A stretch of DNA of 64,000 nucleotides, taken from contig NZ_CAKZJO010000106.1 in NCBI RefSeq assembly GCF_936943645.1, forward strand, positions 38,079-102,078, given 5' to 3'. The translations under genes and the position numbers were made by a program. A model generated the notes under the pieces. That model was not told the DNA's origin and did no database searches. It saw nothing but the letters and a program-made list of their open reading frames with translations. The DNA comes from an uncultured Bradyrhizobium sp. GTDB lineage: Bacteria > Pseudomonadota > Alphaproteobacteria > Rhizobiales > Xanthobacteraceae. Shown in pieces: positions 56,370 to 64,000 of this stretch. Within the stretch, counting starts at the first letter, position 1, and each line of letters opens with the position of its first letter.

Positions 56370-58052
56370 TCATCTCCCCGCGACAAAATAAAAATCCTCG
56401 CGTCCCGGCGGGGAGCCGTAGGTGAACGGCTGCTGCTCGTGCTTCGTCGCCGCCCAGACGTCGTCGCGGATGATGTCGAACAGTTTCCGGACCTCGACGC
56501 GGGGCTGCTTGATCTCGCGGGCGAGGGCGGTGGCGAACGGGCTGTTGGCGGCACCATCGCCGTCCATCGCGGTCTCGCCGTGCTTGGCGGCGTAGACCAC
56601 CATGAAGCCGGCACCGGGCTCGATGTTGGAAAAGCCCTTGTCGACCAGCTTCAACGACAGCGTACGCTGCATGGTCGGCGCGAACGGATTGTCGCGGCAG
56701 GCATCGAGCACCACGAGACGCATTTTTCGCGCGGCACCAACCGCGGCGATGACCTGCTCGAGGGCGACGGCCTGCGTTTCGGCATCCTTGTCGGCGGCGA
56801 GCTTGGCGTCGACGGGAACGAGATAGTTCACCCCGCCGATCTCGAAGCCGTGGCCGGCGTAATAGACCACGGCCCAGTCGGCCTTCTCCGCTTCCTCCGC
56901 GAAGGCCTTCAACGCGTCAAAGAACTTGTCGCGGGTGAGGTCACTGACGGAGATTACGGTCTGGAATCCGACGTCACGCAGCACGCTCGCGATCAGCTTG
57001 GAATCGCGCGGCGGATTGGGCAAAGCGTGGACGTTCTTGTAGGCGCCGTTGCCGATCACCAGCGCGACGCGGCGCCCCGTCGCTCCGGCCGGCGCCTGCT
57101 GCGTCAGCGCGGCGAGCCGATCCTGTGCGATGGCACGGGCGCGGGCGACGTCGGGCTCGTCGAACCTCGTCAACGAATAGGCCGCGGCGCGATAGTCTGC
57201 GCGTGCCTGGGCGAGATCCTTCTTGCGCTCGTAGATCTGGCCGCGGCCGGAATGCGCGCGGATGTTGTTCGGGTTGATCTGGATGGCCGTGTTGTAATCC
57301 TTCAGCGCGGCATCGAGGTCGCCCTTCATCATGCTGACATCGGCGCGATTGTTGATCGCATAGACGTTCTTCGGCTGCCGCTCGATCAGGCCGTTGCAGT
57401 CGGCAAAGGCCTGATCGAACTTGCGCATCATGCCGTAGGTGATGCAGCGATTGCTCGCGATCTGCGGCGCGGACGGGTCGATCTTCTCGGCCTCGGCAAA
57501 GTCGGCGATCGCGCCGTCGAAATCCTTCAGCAGCGTGCGCGCGCGGGCGCGATTGGTCCAGCCCAGCAGGAATTTCGGCGTGTACTTGATCGACAGGCTG
57601 AAATCGTCGATGGCGCTCTGCATCGCGCCGCGCCGCGCGTAAATGACGCCGCGGTTGTTGTAGGGGACACCGTAGGCCGGCCGCTTCTGCAGGGCGAGGT
57701 TGTAGTCAGCCATGGCGAGGTCCTCTTTGCCCTTGCGCTCATAGGCGAGGCCGCGCAGGTTGAGGGCGATGACGTAGTCCGGATCGAGATCGAGCGCGAT
57801 GGACAGGGTCTCGATCGCCTGGTCGTAATCACGCTTGTTGAGCTGCGTGTTGCCGCGCGCGGTGAGCGCGATCGCCTTGTCCTTGCCACCGACCTTGTCG
57901 GCCTTCAGCAGGTCTTCGCAGGCGCTCGCGCGGGCCTGGGCGTCCGCCTGGCGATCGCGGCAGATGGTGAGGTCGTCGGCTTGCGGATCGGCCGCCGCGC
58001 TCGACACGCCGGCGGCCAGAATGACAAGGGTCAGGAAAGCCGCGCGCAACAT
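56370..58052 (-). CDS. Secreted TPR-caspase (C14, orthocaspase-like) protein
   Basis: A 560-residue protein. A signal peptide (MLRAAFLTLVILAAGVSSAA) is followed by TPR repeats over ~60-300 (e.g. LNKRDYDQAIETLSIALDLD, DLDAALKDYNTAIQINPNNI). The C-terminal caspase p20-like domain starts GRRVALVIGNGAYKNVHALP and has the catalytic His401 in VYYAGHGFEIGG and Cys452 in VLDACRDNPFAPT. It is a periplasmic bacterial metacaspase-type protease, presumably cleaving after basic residues, though substrate and regulation are unknown. Neighbour genes are MsrA/B on the other strand. Confidence 0.92.
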   Translation of the reverse strand: MLRAAFLTLVILAAGVSSAAADPQADDLTICRDRQADAQARASACEDLLKADKVGGKDKAIALTARGNTQLNKRDYDQAIETLSIALDLDPDYVIALNLRGLAYERKGKEDLAMADYNLALQKRPAYGVPYNNRGVIYARRGAMQSAIDDFSLSIKYTPKFLLGWTNRARARTLLKDFDGAIADFAEAEKIDPSAPQIASNRCITYGMMRKFDQAFADCNGLIERQPKNVYAINNRADVSMMKGDLDAALKDYNTAIQINPNNIRAHSGRGQIYERKKDLAQARADYRAAAYSLTRFDEPDVARARAIAQDRLAALTQQAPAGATGRRVALVIGNGAYKNVHALPNPPRDSKLIASVLRDVGFQTVISVSDLTRDKFFDALKAFAEEAEKADWAVVYYAGHGFEIGGVNYLVPVDAKLAADKDAETQAVALEQVIAAVGAARKMRLVVLDACRDNPFAPTMQRTLSLKLVDKGFSNIEPGAGFMVVYAAKHGETAMDGDGAANSPFATALAREIKQPRVEVRKLFDIIRDDVWAATKHEQQPFTYGSPPGREDFYFVAGR

Positions 58053-58314
58053 GGTGTCAGCCTGCTCCAGCCAGCAAGTTGTTCTTGAGTCGATTATCGA
58101 CCGCCCGGGTTCATCTAGCGCGGAGTTCCCGGTCTCGCCAAGGCGTGCGCTCGCCGGGCCGTCCCGGGCGGCTCATTTCACGGACTCGTGTCCGCGCCGT
58201 CGTAACAATCGGCGGCTGCGTCCGTATCTCGGGTGATGCGAAAAGGCGGCCGGGCAGGCTGTTCGCCCGGCCGTCCCCGCCGTAGACTGTCAGACCTTCC
58301 GAAAGAGGATCGCC

Positions 58315-59019
58315 ATGCGCCGACCTGTCCTGTTGTCCCTGCTCGCCGCAACCACCGCCCTCGGGCTTGCCTTCGCGATGCCGTCCCGGGCTGCGGAGGA
58401 GGCGGTCGTGATCCCCGCTCCGGCCATGGACGCGGCGCCCGGAAACGGAATCCAGACCGCCGTGATCGCCGGCGGTTGCTTCTGGGGCGTGCAGGGCGTC
58501 TTCCAGCACACCGCTGGCGTCGTCAACGCGGTTTCCGGCTATGCCGGCGGCACCAAGGCGACCGCCGACTACCAGACGGTCTCGAGCGGCCGGACCGGCC
58601 ACGCCGAGTCGGTCGAGATCAAGTACGACCCGAAGAAGATCTCCTACGGCAAGATCCTCCAGATCTACTTCTCGGTGGTGCACGACCCGACCCAGCTCAA
58701 CCGCCAGGGCCCGGACACCGGCCCGCAATATCGCTCTGCGATCTTCACCACCTCGGACGAGCAGAAGAAAGTGGCGGAGGCCTATATCGCCCAGCTCAAC
58801 GGCGCCAAGGTGTTCAGCAAGCCGATCGTGACCAAGGTCGGCGCGCTGGAGGCGTTCTACCCGGCCGAGGCCTACCACCAGGACTATCTGACGCTGCATC
58901 CGAACCAGCCCTACATCGCCTATAACGACCTGCCGAAGGTCGAGAACCTGAAAAAGCTGTTCGCGGATAACTATATTGAAAAGCCGACGCTGGTGAGTGC
59001 CAGCAAAGCCACCAACTGA
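58315..59019 (+). CDS. msrA: Periplasmic peptide-methionine (S)-S-oxide reductase MsrA
   Basis: A 234-residue enzyme that repairs oxidised methionine. The signal peptide (MRRPVLLSLLAATTALGLAF, cleavage near SRA) directs it to the periplasm. The active site is AGGCFWGVQGVFQHT with Cys55; VSGYAGGTKATADYQTVSSG and TGHAESVEIKYDPKKISYG follow, then VVHDPTQLNRQGPDTGPQYR. It is followed 40 bp later by msrB, and the pair probably form one operon; a MsrA with export signal is less common than the cytoplasmic form. Confidence 0.95.
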   Translation: MRRPVLLSLLAATTALGLAFAMPSRAAEEAVVIPAPAMDAAPGNGIQTAVIAGGCFWGVQGVFQHTAGVVNAVSGYAGGTKATADYQTVSSGRTGHAESVEIKYDPKKISYGKILQIYFSVVHDPTQLNRQGPDTGPQYRSAIFTTSDEQKKVAEAYIAQLNGAKVFSKPIVTKVGALEAFYPAEAYHQDYLTLHPNQPYIAYNDLPKVENLKKLFADNYIEKPTLVSASKATN

Positions 59020-59058
59020 GATCACCGCGAACAAGATCACTGAAAAAACGGGAGACCC

Positions 59059-59478
59059 ATGCCCGACATCAAAACGAAAACCACCGACGACAAGGTCATC
59101 AAGAGCGAGGAGCAGTGGCGGCGCGAATTGTCGCCGATGCAGTACGCGGTGCTGCGCGAGAAGGCGACCGAGCGTCCCTTCTCGGGCGAATATGAGCACG
59201 ACCACCGCGCCGGCACCTATGTCTGTGCCGGCTGCGGCAATGTGCTGTTCGAGTCGGACGCCAAATTCGATTCCGGCTGCGGCTGGCCGAGCTTCACCGC
59301 GCCGGCCGTCGAGAGCCATATCGACGAGGAGCGGGACGTCAGCCACGGCATGATCCGCACCGAGGTGCTCTGCTCGAAATGCAGCGGCCATCTCGGCCAT
59401 GTCTTCCCGGACGGCCCCGGGCCGACCGGCCTGCGCTACTGCATCAACTCCGCCGCTTTGAAGCTGGAGCCGAAATAA
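59059..59478 (+). CDS. msrB: Peptide-methionine (R)-S-oxide reductase MsrB
   Basis: A 139-residue enzyme reducing methionine-R-sulfoxide. Zinc-binding pairs are CAGC (TYVCAGCGNVLFES) and CSKC (VLCSKCSGHLGHVF). The catalytic Cys is in GLRYCINSAALKL. No signal peptide, so it acts in the cytoplasm, unlike the neighbouring MsrA. The pair therefore may repair different pools. GGGAGA precedes the ATG. The next gene, a DUF3309 protein, follows 100 bp on. Confidence 0.96.
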   Translation: MPDIKTKTTDDKVIKSEEQWRRELSPMQYAVLREKATERPFSGEYEHDHRAGTYVCAGCGNVLFESDAKFDSGCGWPSFTAPAVESHIDEERDVSHGMIRTEVLCSKCSGHLGHVFPDGPGPTGLRYCINSAALKLEPK

Positions 59479-59580
59479 TCGCCCCGTGGGTTCCCGCATG
59501 GAACCCAACCGCGCGATGTGCTTTTCTACTCTGGCGGTGCGGCCGATCATCGCATCTTGGCGGCCGCCAGGGAGGAAGCC

Positions 59581-59745
59581 ATGTCACTCGGGACCATCCT
59601 GATCATCCTGGTGATCATCTACCTGCTCGGTGGTCTGTCCGGCCGCGTGGGCGGTTATGGCTATGGCCTGGGCCATTCCGGCATGGGGATTGGCGGCGTC
59701 GTGCTCGTGGTGCTGGTCGTCCTGTTGCTTCTTGGCAAGCTGTAA
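59581..59745 (+). CDS. DUF3309 small membrane protein
   Basis: A 54-residue hydrophobic protein: MSLGTILIILVIIYLLGGLS, a glycine-rich middle (GRVGGYGYGLGHSGMGIGG) and a second helix VVLVVLVVLLLLGKL. This is the DUF3309 plan (helix, Gly/Tyr-rich turn, helix), common in alphaproteobacteria and thought to be membrane stress-linked. GAGGAAGCC is before the ATG. It follows msrB on the same strand. Confidence 0.85.
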   Translation: MSLGTILIILVIIYLLGGLSGRVGGYGYGLGHSGMGIGGVVLVVLVVLLLLGKL

Positions 59746-59959
59746 ACCACATAACACATTGAAATAATTTAGATTTTATCGTCCGCGGACCTGCCATGCG
59801 CGGATTCATCATCTCCCATCGCAGGGGTCGCATTTTTGTCAGATAAGCCTATATTAGGGGGCGAAAATGACATGTGCGGCGGGCCCGCTCGATTACGGCC
59901 GCTGCCCTCCCAAACCCCACGCGCTTAAAGCCCCAGAGAAGATCACGAGGTCTTTGACC

Positions 59960-60253
59960 ATGCGTCCACTGCGTCCGTTCAACTTCAACACCTCCGCCGA
60001 ACTCTTCCCCGCTGCGATCCGCAAGAAGAAGCGTGCCGGCTTCACCTATCGCCGGTTTGGCACCGCGGCCGAGGCCGTGCAGTTCGCGATGGAGCAGTTG
60101 CCGACGGACTCGCTGAACGGCGCCTATCTCCAGGTCGAGGAAGCGCGTTTCGACCAGAACGGCATCCGCTCGCTCTACGAGAGCGAAGCCTTCCCGCTGC
60201 CCCGCCGTCCCAAGCCGGCCGCGGCCGCCGAGACCGACGCCGACGCGGCGTAA
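59960..60253 (+). CDS. Conserved hypothetical protein of Rhizobiales
   Basis: A 97-residue soluble protein: MRPLRPFNFNTSAELFPAAI, RKKKRAGFTYRRFGTAAEAV and QFAMEQLPTDSLNGAYLQVE, ending in an Ala/Pro/Asp tail. The YRRFGTAAEAVQFAMEQLP segment is a likely helix with family-like conservation. No function is known. The ATG at 59960 gives the expected start; the frame extends upstream to 59867 but is low-quality. A terminator is not clear. Confidence 0.72.
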   Translation: MRPLRPFNFNTSAELFPAAIRKKKRAGFTYRRFGTAAEAVQFAMEQLPTDSLNGAYLQVEEARFDQNGIRSLYESEAFPLPRRPKPAAAAETDADAA

Positions 60254-60363
60254 GTTTCCGCAAAACCTTCGATGTGCGCAAAGGGCGCGATGGCCGAAAG
60301 GTCGTCGCGCTCTTTGTGTTTGGGGGGGCGTCCCCTCGCCTATGGAAATAAGCTGAAGATTCT

Positions 60364-60500
60364 CGTGCCCCGGACGCAGCGCAGCGCTCCTTCAGCGATG
60401 CGCTGCAGAGCCGGGGCCCACGCATCGACGTTCCCCTTGGCTCCTGGGTCCCGGCTCGGCGGCGCAGCGCTTGCGCGCCGCGCCTTGTTCGGGACACGAA
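60364..60500. repeat. Dispersed palindromic repeat (GGACGCAGCGCAGCG type)
   Basis: CGTGCCCCGGACGCAGCGCA...GCAGAGCCGGGGCCCA and GGCTCCTGGGTCCCGGCTCG...GTTCGGGACACGA. It matches the opening of 1506-1670 and the inverted design of 18886-19020. It ends before the DUF4112 gene. Confidence 0.65.
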
Positions 60501-60525
60501 CGAGGGTGCAGGGAGACAAAAGTCG

Positions 60526-61062
60526 CTACATCCTTGGCTGCTTGTCGAGCCAGCGGCGGAGCAGGCGCACGTTGCGCATGTTGGCGCGGAACATGACGTC
60601 GAAGGCATCGCCGGCGAACGGGACCATGCCGACCACGCCGTCGAGCGCGACATTGCCGAGCATGCGTGCGGTGATGTACCAGGGCGCGCCCAGTGCGCGG
60701 GCCTCGCGCACCAGCCACAGCGAGATCGCCGTGGTGATGATGTCGCCGACGACGGGGATCAGCCCGATCAGCCCGTCGATGCCGTAGCGGATGTTGGTCC
60801 CGGGCAGGATGAAGGCGACGTCGAGCAGCTTTGCGATCGCCTCGAGCCGCGCGATGCGCTGCTCGCGCGTCAAATTGCCGAACGGGCTGCCCTGGCCGAA
60901 TTCGAACCGGAATTCGCGAAACCCCTGCTCCAGCGTCTCGGGGCGGATTTCGCGGCCGTCCTGGTCGATGATCGGCCCGCGGGCTTCAGCGCCCGAAGCA
61001 GTCGCGCGCGCACCGCTCCCCGAACGGGACCGGCGTGGAGCGAGAATATCGTCGTCGGACAT
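60526..61062 (-). CDS. DUF4112 domain protein
   Basis: A 178-residue protein. The N-terminal part is basic and low-complexity (SRSGSGARATASGAEARG). The DUF4112 core follows: RLEAIAKLLDVAFILPGTNI, GLIGLIPVVGDIITTAISLW, LVREARALGAPWYITARMLG, NVALDGVVGMVPFAGDAFDV. Its hydrophobic helices suggest a membrane protein. ATG 61062 has GAGG at good spacing (an ATG at 61068 is also in frame). Function unknown; the family is common in Rhizobiales and actinobacteria. Confidence 0.87.
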   Translation of the reverse strand: MSDDDILAPRRSRSGSGARATASGAEARGPIIDQDGREIRPETLEQGFREFRFEFGQGSPFGNLTREQRIARLEAIAKLLDVAFILPGTNIRYGIDGLIGLIPVVGDIITTAISLWLVREARALGAPWYITARMLGNVALDGVVGMVPFAGDAFDVMFRANMRNVRLLRRWLDKQPRM

Positions 61063-61129
61063 GGTCATGGCCTCGAGGAAACGCGCCGGCGCGGCGGAAG
61101 TTGCTGCGCCGCGCCCGAACGTCGCGCGC

Positions 61130-61555
61130 TCAGGTCGGCGCCGCCACCGCTTGCGGCTCCTTGATGTATTTATGCACGAGCCAGGACGACATCACCGCCG
61201 GCACGAAGCCGACGAGGCCGTACAGGATGAACTGCACGGCACCCGAATCCGGCCCGCGCGAGCTGTAGGTGAGCGAAGCCAGCACGAACGCGAACAAGCC
61301 GACCAGCAGCATCCGCAAGCTCGGGCCGATCCGCCTGATGTGGAGCAGGATGTCGTCGATCGCGCCGATCATCAGCGAAGGCAGCAAGCCGAACAGATAG
61401 CTGTATTGCAGGGTCTTGAAGAACACCGCGAACAGCTTGCCGACCTCGCCGAGACTGGTCTGGGTCCAATACCCGGACTGATAGGTCGTGGTCAGCAGCA
61501 ACAGGAACCCGCCGACGAACGGGCCGAGCAGCGCAAACACCAGATAGCGTTTCAT
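61130..61555 (-). CDS. Small integral membrane protein (DUF5413-like)
   Basis: A 141-residue protein with four hydrophobic helices: YLVFALLGPFVGGFLLLLTT, LFAVFFKTLQYSYLFGLLPS, MLLVGLFAFVLASLTYSS and FILYGLVGFVPAVMSSWLVH. The set of helices and GPFVGGFLLLL resembles DUF5413, a rhizobial membrane family, though my recognition is tentative. GAGGG precedes ATG 61555. It ends 67 bp before the DUF4112 start on the same strand, so the two may be linked. Confidence 0.68.
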   Translation of the reverse strand: MKRYLVFALLGPFVGGFLLLLTTTYQSGYWTQTSLGEVGKLFAVFFKTLQYSYLFGLLPSLMIGAIDDILLHIRRIGPSLRMLLVGLFAFVLASLTYSSRGPDSGAVQFILYGLVGFVPAVMSSWLVHKYIKEPQAVAAPT

Positions 61556-61699
61556 CAAACACCCTCACACTTCTCCGGTGGTTATAGCAGCGCCGCGGGA
61601 ACCTTGAACAGCGGGGGGGCCGGCTCCCCGAGGGGAACAAGTGGCAAGGCGACGAGTTCATGCAGGACCTGAATTTATCCCTGGCAGATTGGAGCGCCG

Positions 61700-61942
61700 A
61701 TGGCCCGCAAAATTATCCTCGCGACGATCACGCTGGCGGCCCTGACCCATCTTTCGGCGGCACCCGCTTTCGCCCAAGGCCACATGGGCACGCCGCAAGA
61801 GCAGAAAGCCTGCTCGCGGGACGCATCGCGCTTTTGTCGCAAGGATCTCGGCAACGACATGGCCGTTCAGGGCTGCCTGCAGGCCAACCGGGCCAAGCTG
61901 TCGCGCTCTTGCAGCAAGGTCTTCCAGAGCCACGGCATGTGA
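61700..61942 (+). CDS. Secreted Cys-rich small protein (copy 1)
   Basis: An 80-residue protein with signal peptide ARKIILATITLAALTHLSAA ending APAFAQ. The mature part has KACSRDASRFCRKDLGNDMA, VQGCLQANRAKLSRSCSKVF: four cysteines in the pattern C-x6-C-x11-C-x11-C. The gene at 62471 encodes a relative (CTGDAMRLC, RACMVRN, SPGC). GGAG sits before the ATG. Function unknown; probably periplasmic and disulfide-linked. Confidence 0.8.
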   Translation: MARKIILATITLAALTHLSAAPAFAQGHMGTPQEQKACSRDASRFCRKDLGNDMAVQGCLQANRAKLSRSCSKVFQSHGM

Positions 61943-61979
61943 GGACCTCGACATCCCCCGACGAACGGAGAGGGAAGCC

Positions 61980-62210
61980 ATGTTGCGCGACGAACAACTC
62001 TCGATCCTCAGGGACATCAGTCAATCCGTCGCCTTCGCCGACGATCGTCAAGGCAAGATGGGGCAACTGATCGCCGACGGCTACGTGATGAAGGACGGCG
62101 ACCTGTTCGAGCTCACGGCCAAGGGCGTCACTGCCGTCGAGGAGCACGCCGCCGCGCTCGGCACGAGCGACATCGAACAAGCGGGCGCATCCTCCGATCG
62201 GCTGATCTGA
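61980..62210 (+). CDS. Small winged-helix-like protein
   Basis: A 76-residue soluble protein: MLRDEQLSILRDISQSVAFA, DDRQGKMGQLIADGYVMKDG, DLFELTAKGVTAVEEHAAAL. The order helix-helix-strand (YVMKDGDLFELTAKG) and the final helix resemble a compact winged-helix fold, but no family is certain. GGAGAGGGAAGCC precedes the ATG. It is close behind the Cys-rich gene and probably shares its transcript. Confidence 0.65.
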   Translation: MLRDEQLSILRDISQSVAFADDRQGKMGQLIADGYVMKDGDLFELTAKGVTAVEEHAAALGTSDIEQAGASSDRLI

Positions 62211-62470
62211 TCGCGTGCGCACGCATTGTGCGTGACGTCCACGCAACAATTGCAATTTCCTTCATGCCGACCATTGCGGCCGCGCGACAATGGCGCATAC
62301 TTCGCTCGGGCGGCGCAGCACTTTTCGATTCGAACAATCAAGAAATCGAGCGACCACATGCGGGACTGAGCTCCCGGCGTGAAGGCTGTGACATGCGGCA
62401 GATCAAGTCGCGTGCGGCGTCCCAATAACCAAGTGGCTCAAGCCCACGGGAACTCGGGGATCCATTCTGC

Positions 62471-62764
62471 ATGACACGCACTCAGACCATCGCCTCGCCT
62501 TTGAAGACCACCGCTTCGCTGCTCGCCGTCGCAACCACCGCCATCGCGCTCCAGACCTCACCCGGCCTCGCCTTCTCCTCCGAAGCGCAGCAGATGTGCA
62601 CGGGCGATGCGATGCGGCTGTGCTCCAGCGAGATCCCCGACATCCCCCGGGTCAGGGCCTGCATGGTCAGGAACAAGGCGCAGGTCAGCCCCGGCTGCCG
62701 CGCCGTGATGGACCGCGAGGCCACCGCATCGGCATCGCGCAAGCGGGAAGCGGCGGCGCAGTAA
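62471..62764 (+). CDS. Secreted Cys-rich small protein (copy 2)
   Basis: A 97-residue protein with a signal peptide (TASLLAVATTAIALQTSPGL ending LAFS). The mature part has CTGDAMRLCSSEIPDIPRVR, ACMVRNKAQVSPGCRAVMD, so four cysteines as in the gene at 61700 (C-x6-C, then C...C). The tail is charged (EATASASRKREAAAQ). It is a diverged paralogue of that gene at about 0.5 kb distance. Function unknown. Confidence 0.8.
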   Translation: MTRTQTIASPLKTTASLLAVATTAIALQTSPGLAFSSEAQQMCTGDAMRLCSSEIPDIPRVRACMVRNKAQVSPGCRAVMDREATASASRKREAAAQ

Positions 62765-62887
62765 AGATTCATCCAGATTGTCCGAGGCGGTGCGCAGCAC
62801 CGTCCCCGGAAGCCATCGATCTACGTCACCCGCTGTGCGATGGATTCCGGGTTCGTGCTTCGCACGCCCCGGAATGACAGCAACAGC

Positions 62888-64000
62888 TCAGTCGCCCCAC
62901 TGCGCGAAGGCGTCGTTGAAGGCGCGCTCGCCGGGGGCGCCCTTCTCGATGGCGATGATGGCGCGGCGCTGGTTGGCGTAGACCAGCGGCACGTCGAACC
63001 AGGAGCGCTCCTTCAGGAGCTGGACGTTGCGGCTGCGGTCGGCGTCGACATTGGACAGGCCGACCAGGAAGAAGCCGTCGGTGACCTTGACCGCGAGCCC
63101 TGCGAGCGGCGTGCCGCGCGCCTGCTCGTTCGACTTCATCAGGATGCCCGGCACGTTGGAGACGCTGCCGCCCGGAAAATCCGGCGGCAGGATGAAGGTC
63201 AATTCCGCGGTGTGGCTCGCCGGCAGCGAAGAGTCGGTGTTGCGGCGGAACGACATCGTCATCTTGAACTTGCGGTCGGGGATCTCGATGTCGGCGCGCA
63301 CGGCGACGTCGGCCTTCTGGGTGCCGGAGGCCTTGATCGGCTCCAGCCGCCACACCACCGAGCCGACATATTGCTTGCCCTTCGGATCGGAGGGATCCTC
63401 GTCATAGAGCACGACCTTCTGCGCCACCGGCGCGACCGGCTGGTCGCTCGCCGAGGGCTGGCCGACGCGATCGGGGATCTTCGGCTTGGTCTGCGGCTGC
63501 GAGGTATCCTTCGGCGCCTCTACCACCTGGGTCGGCGATGACTTGAACAGATTGGTCGCGGTCTTAACCAGCGACTCGCGCGCGACAATTCCGACGCCGA
63601 CCAGGATCAGGACGATGCCAAGGGCGATCGCACTCTTGAACGGGAACGCGGAGCCGCGGCGCTTGGGCTTCTTGCCGTCGCGGTCGAGCACCGGGATGTG
63701 CGGGCGCGCCGAGGCCGGCCGCGGCGCATAGCGCTCAGCCTCCTCGATCGACTCGTCATAGGAATAAGGCGCCTCGCCTTCGCCGACGCGGCTTTCCAGG
63801 CTCGGCTCCAGCCGGTCGAATTCCGGCGAGGGCGAGGGCACGTTGGCATAGGTGCGGCGTGCGGCGCGGCTGGCCTGCGCGGCGGCGCCGCCGAGATCGT
63901 TGGCATCGGCGGTAATGTCGCGGAAGCCGCGCACGCCGGGAGCGGGCGGCAGCGCCGGCGGCGGTCCGACGTCCGGCGGACGGCGGCCACCCGCGCGATC
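62888..64000 (-). CDS. Membrane-anchored hypothetical protein (5' end outside window)
   Basis: At least 370 residues; the frame stays open to the window edge. Upstream codons read DRAGGRRPPDVGPPP. It is an N-terminal Pro/Arg-rich cytoplasmic part, one membrane helix (AIALGIVLILVGVGIVARES), a Pro/Ser linker and a C-terminal periplasmic domain starting KVVLYDEDPSDPKGKQYVGS, with NVPGILMKSNEQARGTPLAG near the end. Unrecognised as a family; the domain looks conserved and globular. The stop codon is at 62888-62890. Confidence 0.8.
   Translation of the reverse strand, partial: DRAGGRRPPDVGPPPALPPAPGVRGFRDITADANDLGGAAAQASRAARRTYANVPSPSPEFDRLEPSLESRVGEGEAPYSYDESIEEAERYAPRPASARPHIPVLDRDGKKPKRRGSAFPFKSAIALGIVLILVGVGIVARESLVKTATNLFKSSPTQVVEAPKDTSQPQTKPKIPDRVGQPSASDQPVAPVAQKVVLYDEDPSDPKGKQYVGSVVWRLEPIKASGTQKADVAVRADIEIPDRKFKMTMSFRRNTDSSLPASHTAELTFILPPDFPGGSVSNVPGILMKSNEQARGTPLAGLAVKVTDGFFLVGLSNVDADRSRNVQLLKERSWFDVPLVYANQRRAIIAIEKGAPGERAFNDAFAQWGD

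Noticed and set aside
1..64000. CRISPR arrays, rRNA, complete insertion sequences, prophage genes
   Set aside because: No regular spacer-repeat pattern, no rRNA or phage structural genes and no transposase were seen. The palindromic repeats are isolated single copies.

Overview
The window is about 64 kb of a GC-rich alphaproteobacterial chromosome, most likely Bradyrhizobium or a close relative. The evidence is the CtrA/SciP/FlbD-style flagellar cluster, an iron-control-element signature upstream of bfr/bfd, a FixK-type box upstream of a nap operon, several small Rhizobiales-type proteins, and many palindromic intergenic repeats of the kind common in Bradyrhizobium. No sequence search was possible, so family names rest on motifs and on recognising whole proteins.

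Layout. 1-5.4 kb: the end of an SDR gene, a stand-alone Fis-type DNA-binding domain behind a CtrA-like box, a collagen-like Gly-X-Y protein, and small housekeeping or hypothetical genes. 5.5-6.6 kb: bacterioferritin and its ferredoxin with Irr-type sites. 6.6-17.9 kb: envelope and stress functions (paired glycine-zipper proteins, an MltB-type transglycosylase, EttA, a D-2-hydroxyacid dehydrogenase, an L,D-transpeptidase, two rhodaneses, a CoxE/VWA protein). 18.0-21.2 kb: a MoxR ATPase, then a repeat-dense accessory stretch with an AT-richer GIY-YIG nuclease gene enclosed by two inverted 87-bp elements. 21.3-25.0 kb: a four-gene minus-strand unit (BTAD/SARP-type regulator, duplicated-peptide protein, I9-like mini-protein, subtilisin-like protease), the best candidate here for an undescribed system. 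25-29.7 kb: mostly noncoding or repeat DNA, DUF2934 proteins, tRNA-Met, a methyltransferase and mnmA.

30-38.4 kb is a flagellar block in one orientation: fliK, flgD, sciP, fliF, fliG, fliH, fliN, flbD. The order and the regulators match Caulobacter-like (subpolar) flagella. CtrA-like boxes precede sciP and fliF, and the Fis-like gene at 0.6 kb has one too. 38.7-48.5 kb carries an M20 peptidase, flavin reductase, P450, a second L,D-transpeptidase, a response regulator, a LuxR-type regulator and an LLM flavin oxidoreductase. 47.9-54.8 kb is a periplasmic nitrate reductase operon, napF-D-A-G-H-B-C plus a DUF2478 gene, with a FixK/FNR-type box upstream. 55-64 kb: a RecD-like helicase, a secreted TPR-caspase protein, periplasmic MsrA with MsrB, and small membrane or secreted proteins; the last gene runs off the window.

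Short palindromic elements of at least five types lie in most gaps. No rRNA, CRISPR array, complete insertion sequence or prophage was seen.
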